64,000 nucleotides of DNA from Streptomyces sp. NRRL F-5630 (GTDB taxonomy: Bacteria > Actinomycetota > Actinomycetes > Streptomycetales > Streptomycetaceae). The position numbers were made by a program, and so were the translations under genes. Positions 1-12,100 of this stretch are shown one piece after another. Numbering within the stretch: the stretch's first letter is position 1; every line of letters begins with the position of its first letter. Under the pieces are notes generated by a model. The model was given only the letters and a program-made list of their open reading frames with translations. It was not told where the DNA came from and made no database searches. Where the stretch lies: positions 186,001 through 250,000 of the forward strand of contig NZ_JOGO01000004.1 of the NCBI RefSeq assembly GCF_000719475.1. The letters are read 5' to 3'.

Positions 1-3000
1 CGTCGTGGCGGGACGCGACATGATCACGGAGGTCCCCGCCTCCCGGTGGCTCGTGGCGGACCACTACGACCCCGACCCCACCGCGACCGACAAGACCTAC
101 GCCCGCAGGGGCGCCTTCCTGCCCGAGGTCGACTTCGATCCGCTCGCCCACGGCATTCCGCCGACCAACCTGCCGGCCACGGACAGCGCCCAGTTGCTCG
201 CGCTCGTGGTGGCGGAGCAGGTGCTCGCCGACGCGGGCGGCCTGAAGGAGGTGGACCGCGAGCGGGTCGGCGTGGTGCTCGGCGCGGCGGCGCTGGAGCT
301 GCTTCCGCACATGTTCGGGCGCACCCAGCGCCCCCTGTGGCTCAGGGCCCTGCGCGAGAGCGGCCTGACGGAGGCCGAGGCGCGGGCGGCGTGCGAGCGC
401 ATCGCCGCGCAGTACACCCCCTGGCGGGAGTCGACCTTCCCCGGGCTGCTCGGCAATGTCGTCGCGGGCCGGATCGCCAACCGCTTCGACCTGCACGGCA
501 CCAACCACACCACGGACGCGGCCTGCGCGAGTTCCCTCGCCGCGCTCTCCACGGCGGTCGCCGAGCTCTCCCTCGGCCGCGCCGACCTGGTGATCAGCGG
601 CGGCGTCGACACGGGCAACGACGTCGGGATGTTCGTCTGCTTCTCGAAGACGCCCGCGCTGTCCCCCACCGGCGACTGCCGGCCGTTCTCCGAAGCGGCC
701 GACGGCACCATGCTGGGCGAGGCCGTCGTCATGTACGCGCTCAAGCGCCTGTCCGACGCGGAACGGGACGGCGACCGCGTCCACGCCGTGATCCGCGGGA
801 TCGGCAGCTCCTCCGACGGCAGGAGCACGGCGATCTACGCGCCGCTGCCCGCCGGTCAGGCCCGGGCCCTGCGCCGCGCGTACGAGCAGGCGGGGTACGG
901 GGCGGACACCGTGGAGCTGGTGGAGGCGCACGGCACCGGGACGAAGGCCGGGGACGCCGCCGAACTCGCCGCGCTGCGCGAGGTGTTCGGCGAGGGGAGA
1001 GACGGCGAGCGGCCGTGGTGCGCGATCGGCTCGGTCAAATCGCAGATCGGCCACACCAAGTGCGCGGCGGGCGCGGCCGGTCTGCTCAAGGCGGTCATGG
1101 CGCTGCACCACAAGGTGCTGCCCCCGACGATCAAGGCCGAACGCCCCGCCGCCGAGGTCACCGCGCCCGGCAGCCCGTTCTACGTCAGCACCCGGGCGCG
1201 TCCGTGGGTGCGCCCGGACGGCCACCCCCGGCGGGCGTCGGTCTCCAGCTTCGGCTTCGGCGGGAGCAATTTCCACGTCACGCTGGAGGAGTACGTCCCT
1301 TCCCGGCCCTCGGGCCGCACCGCGTGGCGCCATCGCTCCGCCCCCACCGAACTCGTCCTGTTCAGCGCCCCGTCGGCGTCCGCTCTGCCCGCCCCCGAGG
1401 CGTTCGGGGACGGGCGGTCGCTGGCGGCGGTGGCGCGAGAGAGCCAGCGCGCGTACTCCCCCACGGCCCCGGTGCGGCTGGCCGTCGTCGCGGACGGGAC
1501 CGAGGACCTGACGGCGAAGTACGCCGCCGCCGCCGCGGAGATCCGGCGCCGCCCCGGGACGTCCTTCTCCGCGCCGGACGGCACGCACTACGCGGCCGGG
1601 GTCCCCGAGCGGGGCCGGATCGCTTTCCTCTTTCCCGGGCAGGGGGCCCAGTTCGTCGGCATGGGCGCCGGACTGGCGATGCTGTCGCCGGACGCCCAGC
1701 GGGTGTGGGACCGGCTGGGCGGCACGGAGTTCGACGGCACCCCGCTGCACCGCGTGGTGTTCCCGCCGCCCGCCGTCTCCGCCGAGGAGGAGGCGGCCGC
1801 GGGCGCCCGCCTGGCCGCCACCGAGTGGGCGCAGCCCGCTCTCGCGGTGCACAGTCTCGCGCTCCTCGACGTACTGCGCGGGCTCGGCCTGCGGCCGGAC
1901 TGCGTCGCGGGCCACAGCTTCGGGGAACTCGTGGCGCTGCACTGCGCGGGCGTCCTGGACGCGGAGTCGCTGCTCGCCGCCGCCCGCAGGCGCGGTGTCC
2001 TGATGCGGGACAAGGCCGTCGCGCCGGGCGCGATGCTGGCCGTCGCGGCGGATGGCGCGCGGGTGTTCTCCGTACTGGCCGCCTCCGGCGCGCGCGACGT
2101 GTGGCCCGCCAACCACAACGCCCCGCGGCAGGTCGTGCTCTCGGGCACCCTCGCCGCGATCGACGACGCGGAGCGCGCCTTCGCGGCCGAGGGCATCGCC
2201 ACGCGCCGCCCGCGGACCTCGCTCGCCTTCCACAGCCCCTTGGTGGCCCCGGCCGCCGAGGCGTTCGCCGCGTACCTGGACGAACTGCCCATGGAGTCAG
2301 CGCGGTTGGAGGTGTGGGGCAACGCGGACGCCGCGCCCTACCCCGACCAGCCCGACGAGGTCCGGCGCGCTCTCGCCCGGCACCTCGCCTCCCCGGTGCG
2401 CTTCCACGAGCAGATCGACGCGATGCACGCGGCGGGGGTCAGGACCTTCGTCGAGGTCGGTGCCGGGCACACGCTGACCGGCCTGGTGGGGCAGATCCTC
2501 GGGGAGCGCGCGCACACGGCCGTCGCGCTGGAGCGCCCGGGGGCCGACGGCGTCACCGGCCTGCACACCGCGCTCGGCCGCCTCGCCGTCGCGGGCGTCC
2601 CCCTCGACTTCGCACACCTCTGGGCACCCTACGGACCGGCCCGCACACCCGAGAAGGAGCGCGAACCGCGCATGACAGTGACGATCGGCGGAGCCAACCA
2701 CCGAGACCCCCGGCCGCCGCAGACCGGCCCCGGTACGGCGGTGGGGACGGACGCTCCGCCCGCCACGGAGCGGCGGGAGCACACGGCGCCGCCCGGGCCC
2801 GCTCCCGTGACGACGACGGCCGCCGTACCGGGACCGCGCCACGAACCGGCGCCGGAGTACGAGCGGACGCGGGCCCACGGGGAGGCGGGGGCGCCGCACG
2901 GAGTGGCCGCTTCGCCCTACGGGGAGACTCCTGACGCGTACGGTCAGGTGGCACCCTCGTACGGGGCGGTGACGCCTCCGCACAGCCAGGCCCCGGCCCC

Positions 3001-6000
3001 GCACCCACACCTCGCAGCCGCCGAGCCCGTTCCCGCTCCCGGTGCGGACTGGTACGCCCTCGTCGAGAGCGTCCAGCGGCAGACGGCCGAGGCGCACACC
3101 GCCTGCCAGCGCATGTTGATCGACAGTCACACCGCCTTCCTGCGGATGTCCGAGAGCACGCTGTGCGCGATGCTGGGGGTCCCGGGCGGTCCGGGGGTGA
3201 ACGGCGTGGCGGCGGCCTCGCCGGCGCTTCTCCCGCCTCCCCCGCCGCCCGTTCCCGCGCCCTCGCCGCCGCCCCTCGCCGGGACGGAGGCCCCGCCTCC
3301 CGCGTGGGGCCAACCGGCGGCTCCGGACCACGACGTCCCCGCCCCCGAGGTGCTCCCCCGTCCGCCCGCCTCCTTCACCGCGCCCGAACCGCCCCGGGCC
3401 CCCGCACCCGGCTCCGCGCCCGGCTCGGCGCAAGCGGTGCCTTCCGGCCCCTCCCCTGAAGGCGACACGCCCGGTCAGGCCGCCGCGGACGGCCCCCTGT
3501 CCGCGAGCGAACTCGAAGAGCTGCTGCTCTCGGTCGTGGCGCGGTTGACCGGCTATCCCGCGCAGATGCTGAGCCTGGACATGGACCTGGAGGCGGATCT
3601 GGGCGTGGACTCGATCAAGCGGGTCGAGATCCTGTCCGCCGTGCGCCGACGGATCGGCGAGGTACCGGCAGCGAACGTCGCCGGGCTCGGCAAACTGCGC
3701 ACCCTGCGCGAGATCACAGACGCCCTCGCCTCGGGCACGACACCGGGGACGGGGCAGCCGCCGGACCGGGACACCGTCACGGCGGAGCCTCCCGCCGAGC
3801 GCCCCGTACCGCCGCTCGCCCGGACACCGGAGCCGTCGCCAGCACAGACGCAGGAACAGGCCCCCGCACCCGCCCTGACCCGCCTGGTGACGCGCATGGT
3901 CGAGGTGCCCGCGTCCGGCCTGGCGCCCGCCGGTCTCGGCGACGGGCCGGTGGTGGTGACCGAGGGGGGCGTGACGGGGGACGCGGGCAAGGAACTCGCC
4001 GCGCTCGTGGCCCGTCGCCTGACCGAGCACGGCATCGAGGCGAGCGCCGTGACGGAGGTCCCCGCCGACGCCCACGGCGTGATCCACCTCGGTGGACTGA
4101 CCTCCTCCGGCGCGCCGGAGGAGGCGGGCGAGGTGCGGCGCTCGGTGTTCCGCACGGCGCGGTCCGTCGCGGCGCGGATGGCCTCGGACGGCGGCGTGTT
4201 CCTCACGGTGCAGGACACCGGCGGCGACTTCGGTCTCGGCGGCCACGCGCCGGAGCGCGCCTGGCTCGGCGGGATCGCCGCTCTCGCCGCGACGGCCGGG
4301 AAGGAGTGGCCGGGGGCCACGGTCAGGAGCATTGACTGCGAGACGGGCGGTCGCGACCCCGAGGCCGTCGCGGAGGCGCTGGTGCGGGAAGTGCTGGAGG
4401 GTGGCGCCGAAGGGCAGGTGGGCTTGCGCGCCGACGGCACGCGCGCGGTCCCCCGCGCGGTCGCCGCCGCCCCGGCGAGCGCGGGGCCGTCGCCCGTCAC
4501 GTCCGACGCGGTGATCGTCGCGAGCGGTGGCGCGCGGGGAGTGACGGCGGCGGCGCTGCTGGCACTCGCCAAGGTCCACCGCCCGCGGATCGTGCTGCTC
4601 GGCCGGACGCGTACGGAGGCTGAGCCGGCCGGGCTGGAGGCCGCCGCCGACGAGCCCTCGCTCGTCCGTCTGCTCGCCGCCCGGGAGGACGGCCACGCGC
4701 CCGCAGCGCTCACCGCGCGGGCCCGGGAGATCCTGGCCGCCCGCGAGGTGCGGGCGACCGTCGCGGCGCTGGAGGCCGCGGGCTCCCCGGTCCGGTACGT
4801 ACCGGTGGACGTGCGGGACGAGGAAGCGGTCCGTGCCGCACTGTGCGAGGTGCGCGCCTCGTGGGGTCCCGTCACCGGCGTCGTGCACGGCGCCGGGGTG
4901 CTGGCCGACAAGCACCTCGCCGACAAGACCGACGCGCAGTTCGACCTGGTCGTCTCCACCAAGGTCGACGGGCTGCGCGCGCTGCTCGCCGCGACGGCGG
5001 ACGACCCGCTCGACCTGCTCTGCCTCTTCTCCTCCGTCGCCGCCGCCTTCGGCAACGCGGGGCAGGCGGACTACGCGATGGCCAACGGGGTGCTCGACCA
5101 CGTGGCGTCGGCGGAGAGCGCCCGGCGGCCCGGCTGCCTGGTGCGCTCCGTGGCCTGGGGCCCCTGGCAGGGGGGCATGGTCACCCCCGCCCTCGCCGGG
5201 CACTTCGGCCGCTCCGGCGTCGCGCTCCTCCCCGTGGACCAGGGGGCCGCCGCCTTCTCGGCCGAACTGGGCGACCCCGGCGGCGCCCCGCGCGTCGTGA
5301 TCGCGGCGGGAGACACGGCCCCGGCCGGCGACCCGGCCCCCCGCGACGCGCGGGTCCTGATCCACGGGAGCCGCCTTCCGCAGCTCGCGGACCACGAGAT
5401 CGCCGGGACCCCCGTCCTGCCCGTGGCGATGGCCCTGAACTGGCTGGCCGGGGCTGCCTCTTCGCGGTGGCGGGCGGACGAGCCGCTGATCCTGCGCGAC
5501 GTGCGGGTCTACCGCAAGTGCGTGCTGCCGGAGCTCGGTGGCGGCGGGCACCGGCTGGACGTGCGCGTCGCCGCCGCGGCGACCGGCGCCCCTTCGCGCT
5601 GGGAGGCCGAACTGCGGGGCGAGTCGGGGGTTCCCCACGTCGGCGCCGTCCTGGAACGGGCCGGGACCGCGCCCGATCCGTCCGGGTGGGCGGCCCCGGA
5701 AGGGCTCGAAGCGCCCGCGTCGCCGGAGGTGTACGACGGGCACGTCCTCTTCCACGGATCCCGGTTCCGGGCCGTGCGCTCCCTGCACGGCGTCTCGCGG
5801 CACGGGGCCGAGGCGACCGTCCTGGGTGTGCGGGACCTCGACTGGCCGGGTGACGCCTGGCCCCTGGACGCGGCGGCGCTCGACGGTGCTCTCCAGGCCG
5901 CCCTGCTCTGGGCGCACGAGGTGCTCGGGGAGGCCGCGCTGCCGATGGCGGTCGCGGAGTGCGGTGTGCACCGGCGCGGACCGGCGCGCGGCCCCCTGCG

Positions 6001-6124
6001 GTGCGTGGTCCGGGCGCGGAAGACGCATGAGACCGGGGCGCGGTGCGACGTCGCCGTCCTCGACGCCGACGGCGCGGTGCGCTTCGCGCTGCTCGGCGTC
6101 GAACTCGTACGCCGTCCCTCCTGA
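1..6124 (+). CDS. PfaA-like PUFA/polyketide synthase, KS-AT-ACP-KR-DH (5' partial)
   Basis: Multidomain iterative fatty acid/polyketide synthase of the PfaA type. The frame is open to the window edge and the first visible residues are already inside a ketosynthase, so the true start lies upstream. Counting from the GTG at 5: the KS spans about 1-430 (active-site DAACASS, histidines in EAHGTGT and IGHTK). The acyltransferase spans about 535-830 (GHSFGE). A Pro-rich linker of about 250 residues follows, then one ACP near 1200 with the PUFA-type motif LGVDSIKR. The ketoreductase lies at about 1500-1720 (SGGARGV, Tyr in QADYAMANG) and a C-terminal PKS-type dehydratase at about 1780-2035 (HEIAGTPVLP; Asp in LDGALQAAL). 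Marine PfaA proteins usually carry several tandem ACPs; here there is one. The next gene starts 11 nt after the stop, so the two form an operon. The product chain cannot be read from the sequence. Confidence 0.9.
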   Translation, partial: VVAGRDMITEVPASRWLVADHYDPDPTATDKTYARRGAFLPEVDFDPLAHGIPPTNLPATDSAQLLALVVAEQVLADAGGLKEVDRERVGVVLGAAALELLPHMFGRTQRPLWLRALRESGLTEAEARAACERIAAQYTPWRESTFPGLLGNVVAGRIANRFDLHGTNHTTDAACASSLAALSTAVAELSLGRADLVISGGVDTGNDVGMFVCFSKTPALSPTGDCRPFSEAADGTMLGEAVVMYALKRLSDAERDGDRVHAVIRGIGSSSDGRSTAIYAPLPAGQARALRRAYEQAGYGADTVELVEAHGTGTKAGDAAELAALREVFGEGRDGERPWCAIGSVKSQIGHTKCAAGAAGLLKAVMALHHKVLPPTIKAERPAAEVTAPGSPFYVSTRARPWVRPDGHPRRASVSSFGFGGSNFHVTLEEYVPSRPSGRTAWRHRSAPTELVLFSAPSASALPAPEAFGDGRSLAAVARESQRAYSPTAPVRLAVVADGTEDLTAKYAAAAAEIRRRPGTSFSAPDGTHYAAGVPERGRIAFLFPGQGAQFVGMGAGLAMLSPDAQRVWDRLGGTEFDGTPLHRVVFPPPAVSAEEEAAAGARLAATEWAQPALAVHSLALLDVLRGLGLRPDCVAGHSFGELVALHCAGVLDAESLLAAARRRGVLMRDKAVAPGAMLAVAADGARVFSVLAASGARDVWPANHNAPRQVVLSGTLAAIDDAERAFAAEGIATRRPRTSLAFHSPLVAPAAEAFAAYLDELPMESARLEVWGNADAAPYPDQPDEVRRALARHLASPVRFHEQIDAMHAAGVRTFVEVGAGHTLTGLVGQILGERAHTAVALERPGADGVTGLHTALGRLAVAGVPLDFAHLWAPYGPARTPEKEREPRMTVTIGGANHRDPRPPQTGPGTAVGTDAPPATERREHTAPPGPAPVTTTAAVPGPRHEPAPEYERTRAHGEAGAPHGVAASPYGETPDAYGQVAPSYGAVTPPHSQAPAPHPHLAAAEPVPAPGADWYALVESVQRQTAEAHTACQRMLIDSHTAFLRMSESTLCAMLGVPGGPGVNGVAAASPALLPPPPPPVPAPSPPPLAGTEAPPPAWGQPAAPDHDVPAPEVLPRPPASFTAPEPPRAPAPGSAPGSAQAVPSGPSPEGDTPGQAAADGPLSASELEELLLSVVARLTGYPAQMLSLDMDLEADLGVDSIKRVEILSAVRRRIGEVPAANVAGLGKLRTLREITDALASGTTPGTGQPPDRDTVTAEPPAERPVPPLARTPEPSPAQTQEQAPAPALTRLVTRMVEVPASGLAPAGLGDGPVVVTEGGVTGDAGKELAALVARRLTEHGIEASAVTEVPADAHGVIHLGGLTSSGAPEEAGEVRRSVFRTARSVAARMASDGGVFLTVQDTGGDFGLGGHAPERAWLGGIAALAATAGKEWPGATVRSIDCETGGRDPEAVAEALVREVLEGGAEGQVGLRADGTRAVPRAVAAAPASAGPSPVTSDAVIVASGGARGVTAAALLALAKVHRPRIVLLGRTRTEAEPAGLEAAADEPSLVRLLAAREDGHAPAALTARAREILAAREVRATVAALEAAGSPVRYVPVDVRDEEAVRAALCEVRASWGPVTGVVHGAGVLADKHLADKTDAQFDLVVSTKVDGLRALLAATADDPLDLLCLFSSVAAAFGNAGQADYAMANGVLDHVASAESARRPGCLVRSVAWGPWQGGMVTPALAGHFGRSGVALLPVDQGAAAFSAELGDPGGAPRVVIAAGDTAPAGDPAPRDARVLIHGSRLPQLADHEIAGTPVLPVAMALNWLAGAASSRWRADEPLILRDVRVYRKCVLPELGGGGHRLDVRVAAAATGAPSRWEAELRGESGVPHVGAVLERAGTAPDPSGWAAPEGLEAPASPEVYDGHVLFHGSRFRAVRSLHGVSRHGAEATVLGVRDLDWPGDAWPLDAAALDGALQAALLWAHEVLGEAALPMAVAECGVHRRGPARGPLRCVVRARKTHETGARCDVAVLDADGAVRFALLGVELVRRPS

Positions 6125-6192
6125 AGGGGATCCGTATGCCGTCTCTGAAGGGGGCCCGTATGCCGTCCTTCCCGAAAGGAGTACGCGTGGGG
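6121..6192 (+). repeat. Three tandem 24-nt repeats carrying SD and start codons
   Basis: Copy 1 (6121-6144) and copy 2 (6145-6168) are nearly identical, each a CTGAAGGGG core followed by CCGTATGCCGTC. Copy 3 (6169-6192) is diverged and ends in GTACGCGTGGGG. Each copy has a purine-rich ribosome-binding site 5-6 nt before an in-frame start codon: ATG 6136, ATG 6160 and GTG 6187. The repeat begins on the stop codon of the upstream synthase gene. Confidence 0.8.
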
Positions 6193-9100
6193 TGGGAACC
6201 GATCGCCGTCGTCGGCCGGGGCTGCGTGCTGCCCGACGCGCTCGATCCCGACACGTTCTGGGAGAACATCGCCTCAGGACGGGACAGCGTCTCGGCCGTC
6301 CCCGAGGGCCGGTGGCGACTGCCGCACCGCTTCGCCATGGGGTCGGTGGAGGAGCACCTGGACCGTACGTGGACCGATCGCGGCGGGTACGTACGGGGCT
6401 TCGACGCGGTCTTCGACCCGAGCGGCTTCGCGATGGCGCCGGAGGAGATCCTGGCGCTGGACCCCTTGTTCCGGTGGGTCATGCACGGTGCGCGGCAGGC
6501 GCTCGGGGAAGCCGGGTGCGCGGGTCCGCTGCCCCGCGCGGGGCTCGTCCTCGGCAACCTGTCCTATCCCACGGCCGCCGGTTCGGCCTTCGCCGAGCAC
6601 GTGTGGCTGTCCGCACTGCCGCCCGCGCTGCGCGAGGTCTTGCTGACGGGCGAGCGCCGCGCGCGGCCCGACGCGCGCAACCGCTTCTCGTCGGGCCTCC
6701 CGGCCCGGCTCGCGGCCCGTGCCCTCGGGCTGGGGGCGGGCGCGTGGGCGCTCGACGCCGCCTGCGCCTCCTCGCTGTACGCGATCAAGCTGGCGTGCGA
6801 CCGGCTGCACGACGGCACGGCGGACCTGATGGTGGCGGGCGCCGTCAACCGCGTCGACAACCTGTTCCTGCACGTCGGGTTCTGCGGCCTGTCGGCGGTC
6901 AGCCGCACGGGGCGCGGCCATCCCTTCGACCGCGAGGCGGACGGGCTGACGCACGGGGAGGGCGCCGGGTTCGTCGCTCTGACCCGGCTCTCCCGGGCGC
7001 GCGCCGAGGGCCTGCCCGTCCTCGGCGTGATCCGGGGGGTGGGGCTGTCCAACGACGGGCGGGGCGGCGGCCTGCTCAGCCCGGCGCGAGAGGGCCAGGT
7101 GCGCGCGATGCGGCAGGCGTACGCCGTGGCCGGGGTCGCTCCGGAATCGGTGTCGCTCGTGGAGTGCCACGCGACGGGGACCCCGGTGGGGGACGCCGTG
7201 GAGGCGCGGAGCATGGCGGAGGTCTACGCCCGCGCGGCGGACGTGCCCGTGGGTTCCGCCAAGTCCAACGTGGGGCACCTGTTGGCGTCGGCGGGCGTGG
7301 CCGGGCTCCTGAAGGTCCTCGGCGCCCTGGGGGCGGGGGTCCGTCCCGCCTCGCTCGGGACCGAGCGGCCGATCGCCGAGCTGGACGGCACGCCGTTGCG
7401 GGTGCTGACCTCGCCGGAACCGTGGCCGGGACCGCGCAGGGCGGCGGTGAGCGCCTTCGGCTTCGGTGGCACGAACGCCCACCTGATCGTGGACCACCCC
7501 GACATGGAACCGCCGTCGAAGGGCGCCTCCGCCCGCCGGGCGTCCCCGGCCCGGCGGCCGGAGCCGGAGAAGCCCGCGCCGCTCGCGATCGTCGCCCTCG
7601 GCGCGCGCGTCGGCGAGGGCGACGGCACCGAGGACTTCCGCCGCGCGGTACTGGGCGGGGAACGGCGCGGCCCGGTCGGGCGGATCGCCGTGGAACTGAC
7701 GGGCCTCGCCTTCCCGCCGCTGGCGCTGGACCGGACGACGCCTCAGCAGCTCCTCGTCCTGGAGGCGGCCCGGGACGCCGTACGGGGGCTGTCGCTGCCG
7801 CGTGAGCGCACGATGGTCGTGATCGGGATGGGGGTGGACCCCGGGGTGGCGCGGGCCGGTGCCCGCTGGCGGGTCCCGTACTGGCTGGAGACGGCCGGGA
7901 AGGACGCGGGGGCGCGGACGGCGGAGGTCCAGGACGCCTTCGCGCCGCCCATGGCGGCGGAGCGGGTGGTGGGCAGCCTGCCCAACCTGGTGGCGAACCG
8001 GATCAGTACGCAACTCGACCTGGCGGGCCCCGGGTTCGCGGTGTCGGCCGAGGAGGCGTCCGGCCTCGTGGCGCTGGACCTCGCGGCACGGGCGCTGCGG
8101 GCGGGGGAGGCGGACGTGGCGCTCGTCGGCGCGGTCGACCTGTCCCGCGAGCCCGTGCACCAAGCCGCGCTGCGGGAACTGGGCCGGGAGGCGGACACCG
8201 GTGACGCCGCCGTGGTCCTCGTCGTGAAGCCGCTGGACGCGGCGCGCCGTGACGGCGACACCGTGATGGCCGTCCTCGACGAAGGGGCCGCCGACGCGCC
8301 CGACATGGTCATCGGGGACGGTCCGGGGGCAGCCTTCGATCCGGGGGCCGTCTTCGGGCGTGCCCACGCGGCGCAGGGACTCGTCTCCGTGGCCGTCGCC
8401 GTGACGGCCCTCCAGGCGCGCGCGGTGCCGTGCCCGGGCCTGCCCGCCGACTCCGCCACCCCGCCCCGTACCGCCGCCGTCGTCGTCGCGCCGCTGGAGG
8501 GCGACACCGTCCGGGTGGGGCTGCGGGCGGGGGACGCGCGGGCGTGGGCACAGGGCCCCGCGCCGCGCCTGCACGTCTACGCGGGGAACGACCGCGCGGA
8601 GGTGCTCACCGCGCTGGAGGCCGGGGTCCCGTCCCTGGAGGGCCCGGCCCGGCTTGCGCTGCTCGTCGACGGGGAGGCGGATCTGCCCTCCCGCCGTGCC
8701 GCCGCCCGGCGCTGGCTGGAGCACGGCGGGGTCCGGCCGGGCGGGGTGCGCTACCGGGAGCGGCCGGTGGGCGGGCGCACCGCCTTCGTGTACACCAACG
8801 GCTCCGCCTCGTACCCCGGCATGGGGCGCGCGCTCGCGCTCGCGGTGCCCTCGCTCGGCGAGGCGGTCCGGGCGGCGCACGGGCCGTTCGGCGGAGCGTC
8901 GCGGGCGCGGACGGGCGGCGGGGTGCTCGGCCGGATCTGGGACGCGGCCGCACTGGCGACCCTCCACACCGTGCTCACCAGGGAGTTGCTCGGTCTGCGC
9001 CCGGACGCGGCCCTCGGTTACTCCTCGGGCGAGTCCGCGGCGCTGATCGCGCTGGGTGCCTGGCCGGATGCGGCGGGGCTGTACGCGGCGACACGGGACA

Positions 9101-12100
9101 GCGGCCTGTTCACGACCGAGCTGACGGGTGAGCTGCGGGCGGTCCGCCGGGTGTGGGAGCGCGCGGGCGTCCGGGGCGAGCGCTGGGCGAGCTACCTGGT
9201 GGTCGCGCCTCTCGACGCGGTCCGCGCGCGACTCGCCGAGGAGGCCGCGGTCCACCTGATGGCGGTCAACGCGCCCGGCGTCTGCGTCATCGGCGGCGAG
9301 GAACGGGCGTGCCAGGCCGTCGTGGAGGACCTCGGCGCGGACCACGCCTTCGCGATCGACTACGACATCGCCGCCCACGCCCCGGAGTTGAGCGCGGTAC
9401 GGGACTCCTGGCGCGAGGTCCACCGCCGGCCCACCGTCGCGGTGCCCGGGGTGCGTTTCTACAGCGGGGCGAGCGGGCGGGCGTACGAGCCGACCAGCGA
9501 ACGGGTCGCCGACGCGCTGACCGCGCAAGGGCTCGGCACGATCGACTTCGCGGGCACGGTGGAACAGGCGTGGGCCGACGGCGTGCGGGTCTTCGTCGAG
9601 CACGGCCCGCAGGGGCTGTGCACCGGCTGGATCGGACGGGTGCTCGGGGACAGGGAGCATGTGGCCGTCGCGCTCGACGCGCAGGGCGACCAGGGACCGC
9701 GCCAGGTGTGCCTCGCGGTGGCCGAACTCGTGGCCGCCGGGGTGCCGGTACGGGCCGAAGAGCTCTTCGACCGGCTCGCGGAGGCGGTCACGGAGGTCGC
9801 CCCGCCGGGCCCCGTCCATACCGTCGCCGTCCCAGGACCGCCCTCCCCGGCCGTCGCGGAGGCGCTGTCCCGCGCGACACCCGCCGCGCCCTCGCGCCCG
9901 GCGGCCGACGTGCCCCCGCGCCCGGCGGGCGAGGTGCCTTCTCCTCCGGCGGGCGAGGCGCCCCCGCCGCCCCCGGCCGGGGACGCGGCCCCTCGTCCGG
10001 CGGCCGTGGACGCGCCCCCGCCGCCGTTGCCGAGGGCGCCCGCTCTGGTCCCGGTGCCCGAGCCCCGCGCCCCCGTCCGGGAGCCCGTCTCCCATGCGGC
10101 GCCCCCCGTCACCGCCCCGGCCCCGGCCTCGGCCCCGGCCCCGGCCCCGGCCCCGGCCAGCCTTCGTGACCTGGCCGCCCGGCAGAGCGGCCGGGTCGGC
10201 GCGCTCCACCAGGAACTGACCGCCCGCCACGTCGCCGCGCACCAGGCGTTCCTGGACCTGTCGGCCCGGGTGATCGCCGCCCTGGCACCGCCGGGGGCGG
10301 GCGCGCCCACGCTCCCCCCACGTGCCCCCGCGCCGCCTCCCCTCCCGCGAGCGGACACCTCACGCCCCCGCCTCGCCCTCCCACCCGCCGCCGCTGTCCG
10401 GCCCCTCGCCCCCCTCGCTCCCCCGAGGGTGCCGCGCCCCGCCCCGCCGTCCCCTCCTCCGGGCCTCCCGGGGCCGAAGTTCGACCGGGCGCAGCTGGAG
10501 TACCTCGCCTCCGGCAGGATCTCCGCCCTCTTCGGGCCGCGGTTCGCCGCCCAGGACGCGTACGTGGTGCAGACCCGGATGCCCGAACCGCCCATGCTCC
10601 TCGCCGACCGCGTCACCGGGATCGACGCGGAGCCCGCCGCGCTCGTCGCGGGCCCCGGGGCGCGCGTGGGCGGCACGATCTGGACCGAGACCGACGTACG
10701 TGCGGACAGCTGGTACCTGGACGCCACCGGGCGGATGCCCGCCGGGCTCATGATCGAGGCGGGCCAGGCGGATCTGCTGCTGCTGAGCCTGCTCGGTGTG
10801 GATCTCCTCCACCGGGGCGAGCGCGCCTACCGGCTGCTCGGCTGCGAGGTCACGTTCCACGGTCCGCCGCCGGGACCGGGCGACACGGCGCGCTACGAGA
10901 TCCACGTCGACGGCCACGCCGAGCACGACGGCGTGCTGCTCTTCTTCTTCCACTACGACTGCACCGTCGACGGCGAGCCGCGGCTCAGCGTCAGAAACGG
11001 GCGGGCGGGCTTCTTCACCCCGGCCGAGCTCGCCGCGAGCGGCGGTGTCCGGTGGTCCCCCGCCGACAGTCCGCCCGGCGACGACCTGCCGCAGGACCCG
11101 CCGGAAGTGCGCTGCGCGGCGGCGTCCTTCACGGCGGCGCAGGTGCGCTCGCTCGCGCGAGGACGGCCCGACGAGTGCTTCGGGCGCGGCTGGGAGGCGA
11201 CGGCCGCCCACGTCCGTACCCCCAGGATCGACGAGGGCCGTCTGCTGCTGCTCCACGAGGTCACCGCCTTCGAGCCGGACGGCGGGCCCTGGGGGCGCGG
11301 CTATCTGCGCGCCGAGACTCCCGTGTCGCCCGACGACTGGTTCTTCGCGGGGCACTTCAAGAACGACCCGTGCATGCCGGGGACCCTGATGCTGCAGGGC
11401 GGTCTCCAGGCGATGGCCTTCTACCTGACGGCCCTGGGCTTCACCGTGGACCGGGACGGCTGGCGGTTCGAGCCCGTCGGCGACGCGCCCTTCACCGCGG
11501 ACTGCCGGGGGCAGGCGACGCCGGAGAGCGGACGGATCGTGTACGAGGTGTTCGTGCGCGGGGTCTCGTCGGGTCCGGTGCCGGCCCTGTACGCCGAGGT
11601 CCTCGGCTCGGTCGACGGGGTGAAGGCGTTCCACGGCCGGAACGTGGCGTTGCGGCTGGTGCCGGACTGGCCGCTCTCGCAGTGGCGGCACACGGGCGGG
11701 CCCGCGCTGGAGGGCGGCGGGACCGCCGTCCCGGCGGTGGGCGGCGACGAGCGGCGCCCGGTGGCCGAGGTGGACGGTTTCCGCTTCGGCCACGACTCCC
11801 TGCTGGCGTGCGCCTGGGGCAGGCCGAGCGAGGCGTTCGGTGCCCCGTACGCGGTGTTCGACGGCCCCCGCCGGGTCGCGCGGCTGCCCGGCCCGCCGTA
11901 CCACTTCATGAGCCGGGTGACCTCCGTGGAGGGCCCGCAGGGCGGGATGCGGGAGGGCAGCGCGGTCGTCGCGGAGTACGACGTGCCCGCCGACGCCTGG
12001 TACTTCCGGGAGGGCGACGGGCGCACGATGCCCTTCGCCGTGCTCCTGGAGGTGGCGCTCCAACCCTGCGGGTGGCTGGCCTCCTACGTGGGCAGCGCCC

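Noticed and set aside
2297..6028. Very long minus-strand open frame opposite the first synthase gene
   Set aside because: It is a GC-rich antisense shadow: the translation is Arg/Gly/Pro-rich with no domain, while the plus frame shows continuous KS-AT-ACP-KR-DH homology.
6274..10242. Minus-strand open frame of over 1,300 codons
   Set aside because: Antisense shadow of the second synthase gene, with low-complexity composition and no motif.
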